27,494 nt of DNA. Origin: Chara braunii. Lineage: Eukaryota > Streptophyta > Charophyceae > Charales > Characeae. Positions 1 through 9,975 of this stretch are shown here, piece by piece. The stretch lies in assembly GCA_003427395.1 (NCBI GenBank), contig BFEA01000044.1, positions 800,092 through 827,585 on the forward strand, read 5' to 3'. The position numbers and the translations under genes were made by a program. Under the pieces are notes generated by a model, which saw only the letters and a list, made by a program, of their open reading frames with translations, made no database searches and was not told the origin of the DNA. Numbering within the stretch: position 1 is the first letter of the stretch; every line of letters starts with the position of its first letter.

Positions 1-314
1 GGTGTGTGTGTGTGTGGGTGCCACTGGGTGGTAGGAACTGGAGAGTCTATTTGCTCGAACTCTTCGGAGACCAAGCGTTTTGCTGCTTTGGACACTTTTT
101 TTAGTTTTGGATTTCTCGTATTTTGTGTTCTATTATATTCTATTTATATTATCTGTTTATTAATTTGTTGAATTTTGTTCTTTATTCTTTGTTTTTGTTT
201 TTTGTTCTGTGATTTTTTTTTAATCTGAATTATTTGGTTTATTTGATGCTATTTGATGCTGATTCAGCAATTCCAAGGACTGGTTGGAGTGGGATAGGGG
301 ACTGCCAGTGAGCC
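1..314. other. T-rich unassigned DNA with a short GT run
   Basis: The window opens with a short GT repeat (1-17). From about 95 to 250 it becomes strongly T-rich. I see no coding motif, tRNA or rRNA signature here. Confidence 0.6.
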
Positions 315-1620
315 GTGCGACCGTCTTTTCTCACCTTTCTCCTGACTTATACAGTAACGGCTACCTTTGTTGCTTTGGTATTCAACCACTGCACAACATC
401 CTTCAATTCCTCTCTCTTCTTCTGTCTGTTCCCGTTCTGCGTAACTCAACATTGTCCTAAAAGACTCCCTCAGTCGTACTTTCCCCTAGCTCCTTCTTCC
501 CCCCACACCAGCCTTCCTCTTGCCTATCCACCCTTCCTTCCCTTGCCCCTCTTTTCTTCTTACCTGTTTCCCCAAATACTTTATCTATCGACAATGTCCT
601 TTGCCCTCGCTCGCGATACTGCTGTCTTCCTCCCGATGCCTTCCTTCGCCACCTCACGTCTCTTTCTCCTGGTTTAGGGTTGTACTTTCCCCTCCTCACC
701 CATCCCCAACACCTTCTCCCCTGGAGCCCTCTTTTTCCTTACCTCTATACCCGTTTCCCCGAATCTTACCTGATTTGTCGGTGATGTCCTTACCCGCGTT
801 CGCGATTCTTCTGTCTACCTCCCGCTGCCTTCTTTTGTCACTTCATGTCTATCGTCCTCGTCGCATGCCATTTTGCCCAGGTCATCGCCGTGTCTCCCTA
901 TACACTGCTTCGTGGTTTAGGCCTGTTCTTTCCCCACCTCTCCCATCCCCAAAACACCTTCCCTCTTGGAGCCCTTTTCTCCTCACCCTTGCCCTTGTTC
1001 GCCCCAAATAAGCTGTCACCTCCGATACTGGAATCGTACCTTTGATCCCCAATCTCTTCAACACTCCCTCCTTACTCCCTTAACACATCCCTCATTTCCA
1101 CCACCCCCTGTTTTTCCCTTTGCCTCGAAGTGTGCTTTTTTTGGACGCCCGTATTGTCGACCAGTCTTCGTGTTGTCACCTTCTCGTCGTTTCCACTGCC
1201 GGTGTCTTCTCGCTATGTTATCGTGCTCTCGCTCCTTCGCCATTTTCCACTGTCTGTCTTCTCGCTGTGTCGTCTTTTCTTCGCGCTCAAAGTCCATACA
1301 CAAATTTCCTCCTCACGCACACACTGTCCCTGCCTCTCCTGGGCCCGCGCACGTGTGATTCGCTATGTTGGAGCCCCCGGTTCTGCTTTGGGCACGGCGC
1401 CTGCTTGCTTGAGACCCCCCTCTCCCAGTCACCCTGGTCGGCGATGGCACGTGGCTATGGTCGCCCTCCCTCCTCGCCTTCCCCCTGTGAACTGGGCCCA
1501 TCGCCCACGAGCCCCGATGGGCCACGCTGATGCCCCGCAGTTTCGCCCTGCGGCGGTTCAGCGCTACCGGCGCGATCTTCCCCCACTCTGACCACTAAGG
1601 AAGCCCGCCTCGACGACACC
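315..1620. repeat. C/T-rich low-complexity stretch, no gene supported
   Basis: This 1.3-kb stretch is a pyrimidine-rich strand with many CCCTTCC and TCTCC words. Several open frames of 60-160 codons run through it on both strands, but their products are Ser/Pro/Leu-rich on plus and Arg/Gly/Glu-rich on minus. That is what C/T bias yields by chance. No domain motif is visible. Confidence 0.6.
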
Positions 1621-1621
1621 T

Positions 1622-1717
1622 TATGAAGACAGAATGATGATGCTGATCATACTGAAGAGCAGCACCAACAACGCCCTATGATTAAAAACTGATGATGATG
1701 ATGATGATGATGATGTC

Positions 1718-1752
<35 letters not shown>

Positions 1753-2574
1753 CGACGCACAGCGCCCTGTGATGACAAAAGGATGATGATGGTACTAATG
1801 ACGAGCACCTTTGATGATGAGCTAATGATGATGATGACAAGGATGAGCAGCGCCCTATGATGACGAGCTTCGCCAACAGCGCCCTATGATGGTGAACTAT
1901 TGATGATGATACTGACGTCATGATAATGGTGATGATGATAATGAGCAGCCCCAACCGCCCTATGAAGACGAACTGATGATGGCGATCATCATTGCGTCGA
2001 CAATGCCCTATGATGACAGAACGATGACATGATACTAACAATGAGCAACGCCCTATGATGACAAACTGATGATGGTGATGATGATGATGATGATGATGAT
2101 GAGCAGCACCCTAACAACAGACAATGCCCAGCGATGACAAACTGAATATGATGATAATGGTGATGACGAGCAGCACCGAACTTTGCCAACAAATGACCTA
2201 TGGTGACGAACGGATGACGAACTGCTGATGGTAAGGATAATGACAAGGACAATCCACAACGCCCTATGATGATGACATCATGCTGATGATACTAATAACG
2301 AGCAATCAGTGCCCTGCGCTGGCGAACTTACCTTGTTGATGATAATAGTGACGAGCAGCACCCCTGATGAACGGCTCCTTGGTAATGATGACGATGATGC
2401 TAACAAGCAGCACTCTTCGCGGGGAGCGCCTGTTGCTGATGCCGAACAGAAGTGAAGACACGCCTTGATGATGATGACGAGTGGCACCCTGATGATGATG
2501 ATGGTGATGACGAGCAGCACCCTGATGATGATGACAAACCATTACCGTGATGATGATGCCGAACCACGCCCTGT

Positions 2575-2625
<51 letters not shown>

Positions 2626-2735
2626 GCAGCACCTTGATGTTGATGGCGAACCATTATTGTGATGATGATGTCGAACCGCGCCTTGTTGATGATGGTGCTG
2701 GTGATGATCAGTGCCCCGTTGCTGATGACGTACCA
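1622..2735. repeat. Degenerate TGA/GAT-triplet minisatellite with a recurring AGCAGCGCCCT core
   Basis: About 1.1 kb is built from runs of TGA/GAT triplets separated by a recurring degenerate core close to AGCAGCGCCCTATGATGAC. Core-like copies occur near 1657, 1755, 1846, 1875, 1944, 2001, 2043, 2101, 2168, 2256, 2355, 2513, 2565, 2625 and 2678, with irregular spacing. The longest near-pure triplet runs are 1690-1750 and 2575-2624 (about 16 units). Open frames through it encode poly-Met/Asp, poly-Ile/Ser or poly-His, depending on frame, and are not genes. Confidence 0.85.
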
Positions 2736-3390
2736 CCCATAAATAGCTCTATCATAAGAATCTTTAGTGCCAACATGTACATCCATTATGGGGATCAGTA
2801 GGCGTATGCAGGCCCCATACCAAATACTGTCAATATTGGAGGGAGTCCCATTCACAACTTCTTAAAAGCACGAGTATTACAGGTAATTCATCCGGAGGTG
2901 CAATCGAAAACGTAATAACGCAAGCAACTCTTCATGAGTCAAGTGGTCACGGATCCGATTCAGACAAGTATCTGAAAAAACTTTTCTTACGACAATCTCA
3001 CGTGTGACGAGTTAAGAAACTAGATGACAAGCGCCAACCATTTTCTACAAATCCATCCCCCACGTCACTCCAGTCCTCGCTGGATAGTCACAGGAGACAC
3101 AAGCATACATTCATGGCGACAGTTTCTGATTCATAATCGGTTGGGTCCCAGCACATGAATCTACTCAAGTGTGGTCCGGTCGACAACATCCTGTGTATAT
3201 CACGTTGATAACCACTGCCCCCTCATCCTGCCAGACCCACCTCATCATATACAACAATCCCAAACTCGTGGTCAGAAGGACCCTCGCGCTATATTCACTT
3301 TGCGAAAAAAATCATTCACGGTCTACCCCGAATGGCAACCTTCAGTAACTGGCAATACAATATTCAGTGCCTCTGTATCCACCCAAACTC
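2736..3390. other. Unassigned DNA containing copy 1 of a diverged duplication
   Basis: No open frame with recognisable content. The part from about 3045 to 3200 resembles 3725-3912 (see the repeat entries). Nothing else stands out. Confidence 0.5.
3045..3200 (+). repeat. Diverged direct repeat, copy 1
   Basis: This segment aligns in order and orientation with 3725-3912. Shared anchors are ACAAATCCA, a CATGGC word, TAATCGGT, and the block at 3161-3197 (key words TCAAGTG, TCGGTCG or CCGGTCG, CAAC, TCCTGTGT). The second copy is about 26 bp longer between the last two anchors. It may be an old tandem duplication or the relic of terminal repeats. Confidence 0.6.
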
Positions 3391-3444
3391 CTCTTTTTTT
3401 TTTTCCTTTTTTTTTTTCCTTTTTTTTTTTCCTTTTTTTTTTTT
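3391..3444. repeat. Periodic T11-12 CC tract
   Basis: Four T runs of 11-14 bases are separated by CC, giving a 13-base period. On the minus strand this is an A-rich tract with GG interruptions. It could be a degenerated poly(A) tail of a minus-strand retroposon or an expanded microsatellite. Confidence 0.75.
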
Positions 3445-3724
3445 AAGAAACATCGCGGTCGGGCGTGGTGGGGGGTGCTGATAAGAGCAGACACCCCCTC
3501 TACGCCCGCTGTTTGCGAATGGCTCCGTTCCGTTGGTCACAAATCGTAGTCGGGGTGACCTCATCCCAAAAAAAACCGTTCAGAAAACATTTCTTTACCC
3601 AAGGAGTAGCTCGACCTGCCCTGTTAATATCTATATCCAGTCATGCATAGAAATACAATGTAGTTGGCCATTATGCCTGATCATAGTCAAAACGGTAATA
3701 AACAATGCAGTTCTATCCTATTCC

Positions 3725-3912
3725 CACAAATCCAAGCTCATCCCTCTTGGTATATCATCCCATATAGAACAGTCACAGTTGATAGTAGCAGATGTCCATG
3801 GCAGCTGCTTTCAGTTCGTAATCGGTGAGACCCCAATCTCACTCATACACCACATCCATCAAGCAGGAACAAGTATTCAAGTGCAGTTCGGTCGGCAACC
3901 TCCTGTGTGTAC
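3725..3912 (+). repeat. Diverged direct repeat, copy 2
   Basis: Second copy of the segment at 3045-3200, offset by about 680 bp and longer by roughly 26 bp. The best-conserved block is 3872-3909, matching 3161-3197. The copy ends shortly before the recognisable LINE sequence. Confidence 0.6.
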
Positions 3913-4006
3913 CAGCCAAGCTCTTTTCATGAAGATTCGATAATCCCTGAATACGTGATCAGCGGACCTCTGTGCACGCATTTACTCTTTCAATTACAAT
4001 GGCAGT

Positions 4007-6089
4007 ATGTCGACGAAAATTTTGGGAAGTCTTGATATCCTTAGGTCATATCCCAATGCTCGAAGTAAAAACTACTTGCAGGCACAAGGCGAGACGCAAT
4101 ATCACAGGAAGTACTACCATCAGGATTCCAATCATGACCAACACACATCCTTAATCGGTAGGGCATTAGTAATCAATAGCATGGTGTTAACTGCTTTGTG
4201 GTACAAATCCGCGATATGGGCACTCAGCAAGGCCGCGTTGCGGGCACTAAAGCGGCAAATAACAGCCTTGTTGTGGAGAGGCAACAGTGAGCTTTCGAAT
4301 GTCATTAATAGGGTGGTCTGGCGATCGGTTATCCAACCCAAAGATAAAGGGGGCTTAGGGATTTTGGACCCCGATACTCAGACCACAACACAAATGGTAC
4401 AATGGATAAAGAGGTTGGTGCTCACATAGGACCTTCCATGGTACGCCCTGGCGCTGGAACAGCTCGCTCGACTGGCCCCACAAGCACCGCAAACTGTTGA
4501 CCCCCTCACTTGGCTGGAAGACCGCTTCTGGTCCATACCTAGATGCCCCCGTTCTCATCAGACTTCGGGCAGGGGGGTGGCCCGAAGCGATCTGGCCAAA
4601 GACAATTTCTGGATTCGCTGCCTCAAAGCTTGGCATCTGTTACCGCTACCAGACAAACCCGGGCCGTCCAGGTGGGAGGAAGTGGCTAGGCAACCCCTGT
4701 TCGGGAACAGAAAGATCACGGACCGGAACAGAAGGATATATTGCAGTTTCGACCCCCCATGGAACAGCTGGGTTAAGAAAGGAATAATTAGAGTTTTAAA
4801 AAAAAGACATCTAGGACGGTGACTGGAAAACCGCACCACAACTGAGGGCGGCACTGAAACACTGCCATAATATAGAAAGGAACCTGGAACAACTTGTCCT
4901 TGCAATCCCCCTGGAGTGGGTGCGCATCATGCGCAAGGGCCCGAAGCTGGAGAAGGGGGATTGGGTAGGGACCCCGGGTGAACCGGAGAGTGTGGGGTGT
5001 GTCGTGAATTTAGGCAAGGATGAAACATTGGTTAAACTCCTCCGCAAAGGAATAGGCAATCTGCTATCCGAATATTCCCCAAATGAGATGAGACGGTATC
5101 GAAACGCTGACCTGCACAAAATTTGGGTGTTACAAGTAAAGGAGGATTGGATAGCATACTGGCCGGAGACCCGCCTGGTGGATCTCCCACTTGACCTTGA
5201 GGAGTGGCAATGGCCCCCCGCACACAGAACCCGGGTGACGAAGAATGTAACGCTCCCCACACTGTCAGTGAAGTCCACGTACAGACTACTATGGCCTAAA
5301 GTGAATCTGAGGGACATCGTGAGGAACCGCTGGAGGTCGCACTTGAACGTGGGAATGGAAGCCGTTTGCCCCATTCGGTGGTTCACCCTCACGCGGTCCA
5401 GGCCTGCAAAAATGGCCTCACTGCAATGGCAGATAAGCCCCACCAATGACTGGCTGATTGATCGTACATACCTGGACCAAAAAGGTTGGGCCCTCCCGTG
5501 ATGCGAGTCATGCTCTTCGGCGTTCCCTTCCCGAAGATTTCCGGAAACAATTGAACACATTTTCATGCAATGCCCGGGAGCGATCCTCACATGGCGATGG
5601 TGGGACAAAATCTGGAGCCTTTTGGGCACCAGTTCTACATGGCCGTGGGAGTGGAGGGCGATACTATGTGAGACATGGACTTCCCCCTCAGACAGCACCT
5701 TCGAAAACAACATGTATAGGATAGGGAGGAGAGCCGTCATGTGGGCCATATGGAGAAGACGTTGTATACATGTCATGGAAAGGGTCCGCATATCCGGGGA
5801 GGAAATGACAGATATGATTAAACAATATGTACACCAGGACCTCAGGGCACAATGGCAGAAAGTCAAAAATCAGCTGGATAGGCTTCAGACACAAAAAGAT
5901 ATAAGACAAAAAAATTCACGATTTTCAGGGGACTGGTTGGGCAGCGACAACGGGGCCGGATCGCCTTTATCAAATGGGAGGGGGGCGGCAGCCCCAAAGA
6001 TAACGAAGGTACTGAGGAAGGCAGCCATGCGACAATCAAGAGAGATTATCATATCTGCTTCAGAGATTGGAGATTACCATAAAAAATAA
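4007..6089 (+). pseudogene. LINE (non-LTR retrotransposon) ORF2, 3' half, decayed
   Basis: This encodes the region after the RT palm of a LINE reverse transcriptase. From about 4150 it reads SLIGRALVINSMVLTALWY, then a KRQITALLW segment and KDKGGLGILDPD. These are hallmarks of the post-palm and thumb part of plant L1-type ORF2. The YxDD palm and the endonuclease are absent, so the copy is 5'-truncated, as is usual for target-primed insertions; the exact 5' edge between 4007 and 4150 is unclear. It runs in one frame from 4007 to 4822, broken by TAG at 4427-4429. The frame then changes near an A8 tract (4798-4805), followed by TAG 4812-4814. From 4815 to 6089 one frame stays open except for TGA at 5499-5501. 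The C-terminus is lysine-rich and ends in TAA at 6087-6089. No long poly(A) tail follows. Confidence 0.87.
5502..5620 (+). other. Reverse-transcriptase zinc-binding (zf-RVT-like) segment of the LINE
   Basis: Directly after the in-frame TGA the frame gives CESC, then about 18 residues later IEHIFMQCPGA followed by TWRWWDKIW. The order CxxC, then ExxH and C, then Trp-rich sequence matches the zinc-binding domain at the C-terminus of plant LINE reverse transcriptases. All four Cys/His ligands are kept, so decay is recent or patchy. The segment upstream (5340-5498), rich in W and R and ending WLIDRTYLDQKGW, also fits this family. Confidence 0.75.
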
Positions 6090-6560
6090 ATAGGTGTTCA
6101 ATTTCCTCTCAATAGCCTGCACAGTTAATCCTCTGCAGAGCAGAGCAATCAATGCTGGCAGGCTTCTTTTCTCAGTTTTTGGTATTCACTCTGTATATGG
6201 GACGCTGGACCCGTTTTCCAGCAGGTGATGCTCCCCACCAATAGATCGAGCCCCTCCCCGGGTGCTAGTGGTGCGAGGTACCTACCTGGTTATGGTGGAC
6301 ACCATCTTCATCACCTTGATAGGCGCTGCATCTGGAAGGCCCCAGTTGGGGTAGTGCCACACCAAGGAAGCTCGAGGCAGAGTCAGGCATGGTGGCCTGA
6401 TGAGCAGCGACTAGCTGCTTTGTGTTGTTGTCCTTTGGACAAGAGGGCAGATCCCTTGGTAGTCCGCCATAGCCTTGGCATGTGAAGAGGAGGAAGAAGG
6501 GGGAAGCCATGGCTATGGTGGACCTGTTGTTGTGCTAGTAGTAAGAGGGAACTTCGGATA
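6090..6560. other. LINE 3' flank, unassigned
   Basis: It includes the probable LINE 3' UTR, then G-rich DNA with two related words, CTGGTTATGGTGGACA near 6279 and ATGGCTATGGTGGACC near 6510. No gene is supported. Confidence 0.5.
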
Positions 6561-7035
6561 TTGATTCTGGTTCATCCACTCGTTGTTATTATTATTATTT
6601 CGACGAAGAATAAGATTGGCAAAGTCAAGGAGAAGGAGGAAGGTGGAGAGAGGAGGGGGCTTTGTCATTGGTCTTGCTGGTGTACATCTTCTTCGTCTTC
6701 TTCTTCTTCTTCTTTGTCTTCTTCTTCTTCCTCTTCTTCTTTCTCTCTTCTTTGGTCTCTATCTCTTTGCAAGTGCTTTCATTTCTTTCGCAATTGGGTG
6801 GCATTGTCTTTCCTTGTGAATTTGCACTCTGGAAATGACCTGGATCGTAACAGTACATAAGGGAGGGAGGAAAGGGGTAGAAGACAGAGTTGTATAGGAA
6901 GTGATGGGCTGAGAAGGGAGGAGTAGAAGAGGGAAATCGAGGGGCAAAGAGCAAAAACAAAATGAAGAACTTCACAGGGCTCTCAATACTCACCGCTGGA
7001 GCAGACTACTCTAGGATGGCACAAGAGGTCAGTCA
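6561..7035. repeat. TTC/CTT microsatellite and unassigned flank
   Basis: The stretch 6686-6755 is an interrupted TTC/CTT repeat (GAA on the minus strand). Open frames crossing it give poly-Ser, poly-Leu or poly-Lys and are not credible. From 6850 to 7000 the DNA is purine-rich and unassigned. Confidence 0.7.
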
Positions 7036-7424
7036 ATGTTTGGGTTGCAGGAGATTTTGAGTCGAGGAGCAGCTGTTGCCTATTGTAAGTGGCCACCCCT
7101 ACAGACTGGAGAGGACCTATTCAGGTGTGGGCTGTGGAAAGCATCCAATTCTCGCACTGCAAGTTGCAGTTGCTGCATCGAATGGCGCCACGATGTAGAC
7201 AGATGGCACAGGCTAAATGGTTCCTACATGCTAGGAACACAGAGGCACGCCGGCCGCAATTGTATGGGCATTGTTGTTCCAGTCCGTCTACAAATTGGAA
7301 ATGGCATGTCAGGGTGCCTTACATGAGGGCAACGCTGACTGTCATTAAACGTATGAAATCAAACACTTGCCTTCATAATCCTCGGGACACAAATGCTACC
7401 GGTAGCTGAATCTCAGGTGGGCCG
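7036..7424. other. Unassigned region with two overlapping unrecognised open frames
   Basis: Two plus-strand frames are open here, 7036-7326 (96 codons) and 7089-7409 (106 codons). Neither product has a motif I recognise. Composition is balanced rather than low-complexity, so a decayed gene is possible. I assign no function. Confidence 0.25.
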
Positions 7425-7866
7425 TCAGCGAGTTCTTTGGTTTCCGCAGGGCTGATCCAAGATAAGGGTGTTTAGCTGTTGCAAGATTTGATCTGCAACA
7501 GATCGCCCTGGCGGTGATAAGCTTTCAGTACAGTGCATTGTAGGTGGTTCATGTGGTAGCCTATTTTCCCCCTGAGCCTGCTGCGGCTGTTGTTTGTCTG
7601 GCAAGGATGAAGGAGATCCAACTGCGGTTGAAGCAGGTGTATGCCCAACAAACACTGCATGTGGGACGGCAGGTGATGGCATCGGGGATAGTCCAGGCAG
7701 TAGAGACATACTTTCAATGACAGCTTCCCTAAAATATTGACGACACATGGCATGTTGCTGACATGCGAGCAGGAAAGAAGGATGATGTTTGCAGCTATTT
7801 AAACATGGCACGTCAAGGCCACAACAGCATATCGGGTAGCTAATCAGGGGGTCAGGGGGACGAGTA
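7425..7866 (-). pseudogene. Fragment with a GRF-type zinc-finger-like motif
   Basis: The minus frame is open from about 7866 to TGA/TAG at 7425-7427. It begins with PLISYPICCCGLDVPC and, about 20 residues later, has LLACQQHAMCRQYFREA. The pattern CxCG, a spacer of about 20 residues, then CxxxxxCxxYF resembles the GRF zinc finger (usually CxCG ... C ... CxxFxW). The last Cys pair is closer together than usual and the final Trp/Asp is missing. The rest (about residues 45-145) is Pro/Ser/Gln-rich with a short helical end. In plants GRF fingers often sit in transposon-derived or nucleic-acid-binding proteins. No start codon is obvious and the upstream frame ends at a stop, so this is a fragment. 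Confidence 0.4.
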
Positions 7867-8003
7867 CAAGACTACGGGTCACAGTTTTCGTGGCACAGGC
7901 GAGCAGACAGACATTTGTTGCAGAGTATGCACAGTGGGCCTGCTGTAGCACCATCCGATCATTTGATTCTATAGCTTGCACGGCAGGAGAATGTTCATTC
8001 AAT

Positions 8004-8034
<31 letters not shown>

Positions 8035-8225
8035 GGCAACGGGCCCAGTGCCCAAGGCTGATATTCCAAATGACAATATTGAGGCCGGGGTCCTCACAAT
8101 CTGCCCGGAGACACCGAACCAAAAACACCAATTCTGAATGATGAAAATGATACTGCCTCTTCTGCAGAACAAGATTACAACTATGTAGTATCACCTATTC
8201 GAGCCTCCCAAACCTAGATAAACAC
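7867..8225. other. Unassigned stretch with a 28-base poly(T) tract
   Basis: A T run at about 8007-8034 would be a poly(A) tail for a minus-strand transcript made from the right-hand side. The adjoining segment 8035-8120 is unique and balanced in composition. This is consistent with a retroposed minus-strand sequence, but no target-site duplication or internal promoter could be identified. Confidence 0.4.
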
Positions 8226-8560
8226 CTAGCCCTCCTTATACCAGAACAAAGTTACCCAGAAACAATATCTACCTAACTAACATCACCCATTGCTGCTCTC
8301 TTCTCGCCACCTCGCAGCCCCCCCGAATTCGCCTCTGAATTGCCTTCCTCCCTCGGCAACACCCAGATCTCTCTACAAAGCCTCACGCTTCTGCGATTTG
8401 CACATTACAGGGCAGCACCCCAGCTCCGGTCAGCGTCGTTCTGGCATCGGCAAACCAGGGGCACAGAACAGAGCAGCGCTGTTGACATCAGTCGAGTTTC
8501 CACCATCTCTGAGCGCCAATACCCCAGATACGGACAAAGACCAGATACTTATCATAGTCT
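8226..8560 (+). repeat. Diverged direct duplication, copy 1
   Basis: About 330 bp that aligns collinearly with 8645-8960. Shared blocks include TAGCCCTCC, GCCACCT, CAGCCCCCCC, TGAATTGC, TTCCTCCCTC, CCCAGATCTCTCTACA, CTTCACGCT or CCTCACGCT, TTACAGGGCA, and CAGCGTCGTTCTGGCATCGG. By eye the inner 150 bp are around 80% identical. No coding content is recognised in either copy. Confidence 0.75.
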
Positions 8561-8644
8561 AGAAACCCAAAAACAAATGATACTACCGATGATGATGATG
8601 ATGATGGGTGGTTAATCTGATGAAACATGCATTGTCAGTACGCC

Positions 8645-8960
8645 TCTTAGCCCTCCCTATCTCAAGACAAAACATATCAGAGACAATGCCCTCCTAACCA
8701 TTACCCANCATAGCTGACCTGTTCTTGCCACCTAGANTATCCCTAGCCCCATTGGGTTATCTAGGCAGCCCCCCCAATTAGCCACTGAATTGCTTTCCTC
8801 CCTCAGCAATCCCCAGATCTCTCTACACGGCTTCACGCTCCCGCCAATGCAGGTTACAGGGCATTACCCCAGCACCAGCCAGCGTCGTTCTGGCATCGGC
8901 TGATCAGGAGCTTAGAACAAGACCAACTCTGCCGATATTGGTCCAGAATCAATCACCTCC
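8645..8960 (+). repeat. Diverged direct duplication, copy 2
   Basis: Partner of 8226-8560. It carries extra sequence (about 8735-8765) absent from copy 1, and ambiguous bases at 8708 and 8737. A short GAT run (8588-8606) lies between the copies. Confidence 0.75.
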
Positions 8961-9219
8961 GACACGCTTTTTTCCCGAAATAAGAAGGAATGCCAAAAGA
9001 CACCGAGAATCTCAGATCACCAGATAGACATAAAAGAAGATGATGTCAGTTTCCCCCCTCCCCTTCTTTCCTCCCTGTCTCATCGTTGCCTCCGCCGAAA
9101 CAGATGACCCAGACTACAGGCCACCCATCACAGCCCCAACTTTGTGACAGACGCCCCTTCCCCCTTCTCATCCCAGAAAGGCATCCAGTTCCCTCCCAAA
9201 GTATGCCTCTGCCCACCAT

Positions 9220-9426
9220 TTACCCTACTCTGCCCCCGCTGGTGGGAATGGATAAAGGGAAACCATATTCAGTCACCCATCGCATCTGAAACTTTTGGAT
9301 CACAAGTTCCGTTCTGGCTTTTTCGGGTAAGGGAATGAACATAGCATATTTAGAGAAACGATCCACGATCACCATCACTTGACTATTGCCATTCCGACTT
9401 TTGGTGAGACTCATGAAATCCCCGCT
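9220..9426 (-). pseudogene. Ty3/gypsy integrase core fragment (second element)
   Basis: The minus frame gives GDFMSLTKSRNGN, VMVIVDRFSKYAMFIPLPEKA, then WVTEYGFPLSI. This is the first half of a gypsy-type integrase catalytic core: first catalytic Asp (GDFM), the VDRFSK strand, and the FGxPxxI segment that precedes the second Asp. The second Asp and the catalytic Glu are missing. After PLSI the frame loses similarity and stops at 9220-9222. It differs clearly from the integrase at 22.6-23.9 kb, so it comes from another element family. Confidence 0.8.
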
Positions 9427-9562
9427 GGTGTGAGTAACCCTCCCACCAACCCCAGACTAAGGTAACCCCCTCACTCTGCTCACACCCCCTACAGGGCTTC
9501 ACTTCCCGCCTAGTGTCACCCCTGCGAGATGGAGCTCTCCTTTGAACCCTTACTTCCCTCCC
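9383..9562 (-). pseudogene. 59-codon fragment with CxxC motif, overlapping the integrase relic
   Basis: The minus frame is open from a TGA at 9563-9565 down to TAG at 9383-9385. It encodes an Arg-rich start followed by VKPCRGCEQSEGV. It lies just 5' of the integrase core in another frame, where a gypsy integrase would carry its HHCC zinc-binding CxxC. It may be that part, separated by a frameshift near 9440-9460. The two His are not visible and the distance to the catalytic Asp is short, so an unrelated fragment is equally possible. Confidence 0.35.
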
Positions 9563-9975
9563 TCAGAAAGCATCGTGAATACTACAGGGAGGAGAAAAAT
9601 AAGCTGGAGCAATACGAAAGATTTCAAGTTTTTGAAGTCGAGATTTGCGCACTAATTAGTTGAATAGTGATACAGATTCAGAGATGCGAATTTTAGGGAC
9701 TATAGGAATTCAGGTATTAAAAATTACGATGTCGAAAAAATCGGGTGTATTGATTAGAGGTTTTCACTGGAAATTTTAAGCATATAGAAATACCATTTAT
9801 GTTAGTTTAACGGGGAATTTGAAGTTTAAAAGATAATTGAGATCAGGAATGTTTGAGACATTAATTAGGATGTTAGTTGGAGTAAATTAGTCAGGTTCGT
9901 GATGAGATGATAATTAGATGATTTTGGGATGATAGTGGGATGGTAATATTAGTGATCAAATTAATGATTAGATAG
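9563..9975. other. AT-rich island, no gene
   Basis: The DNA changes sharply from C-rich (before 9590) to AT-rich, with words such as TTAATTAGG, AATTAG and TTAATGATTAGA. No frame longer than about 60 codons and no motif is seen. It may be an intron, an AT-rich TE segment or a matrix-type region. Confidence 0.5.

Noticed and set aside
2400-2855. Poly-His, poly-Asp and poly-Met frames in the triplet region
   Set aside because: All frames of a TGA/GAT repeat on at least one strand stay open; the products change with frame and have no start or context support.
4811-5866. A 351-codon open frame on the minus strand
   Set aside because: It lies antisense to the LINE ORF2, which has clear motifs on the plus strand. 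Its product shows no domain; it is a shadow frame.
7991-8006. 16-bp identity ATGTTCATTCAATTCT with 10975-10990
   Set aside because: Flanks do not match. A 16-base match between AT-rich segments can occur by chance in a window of this size.
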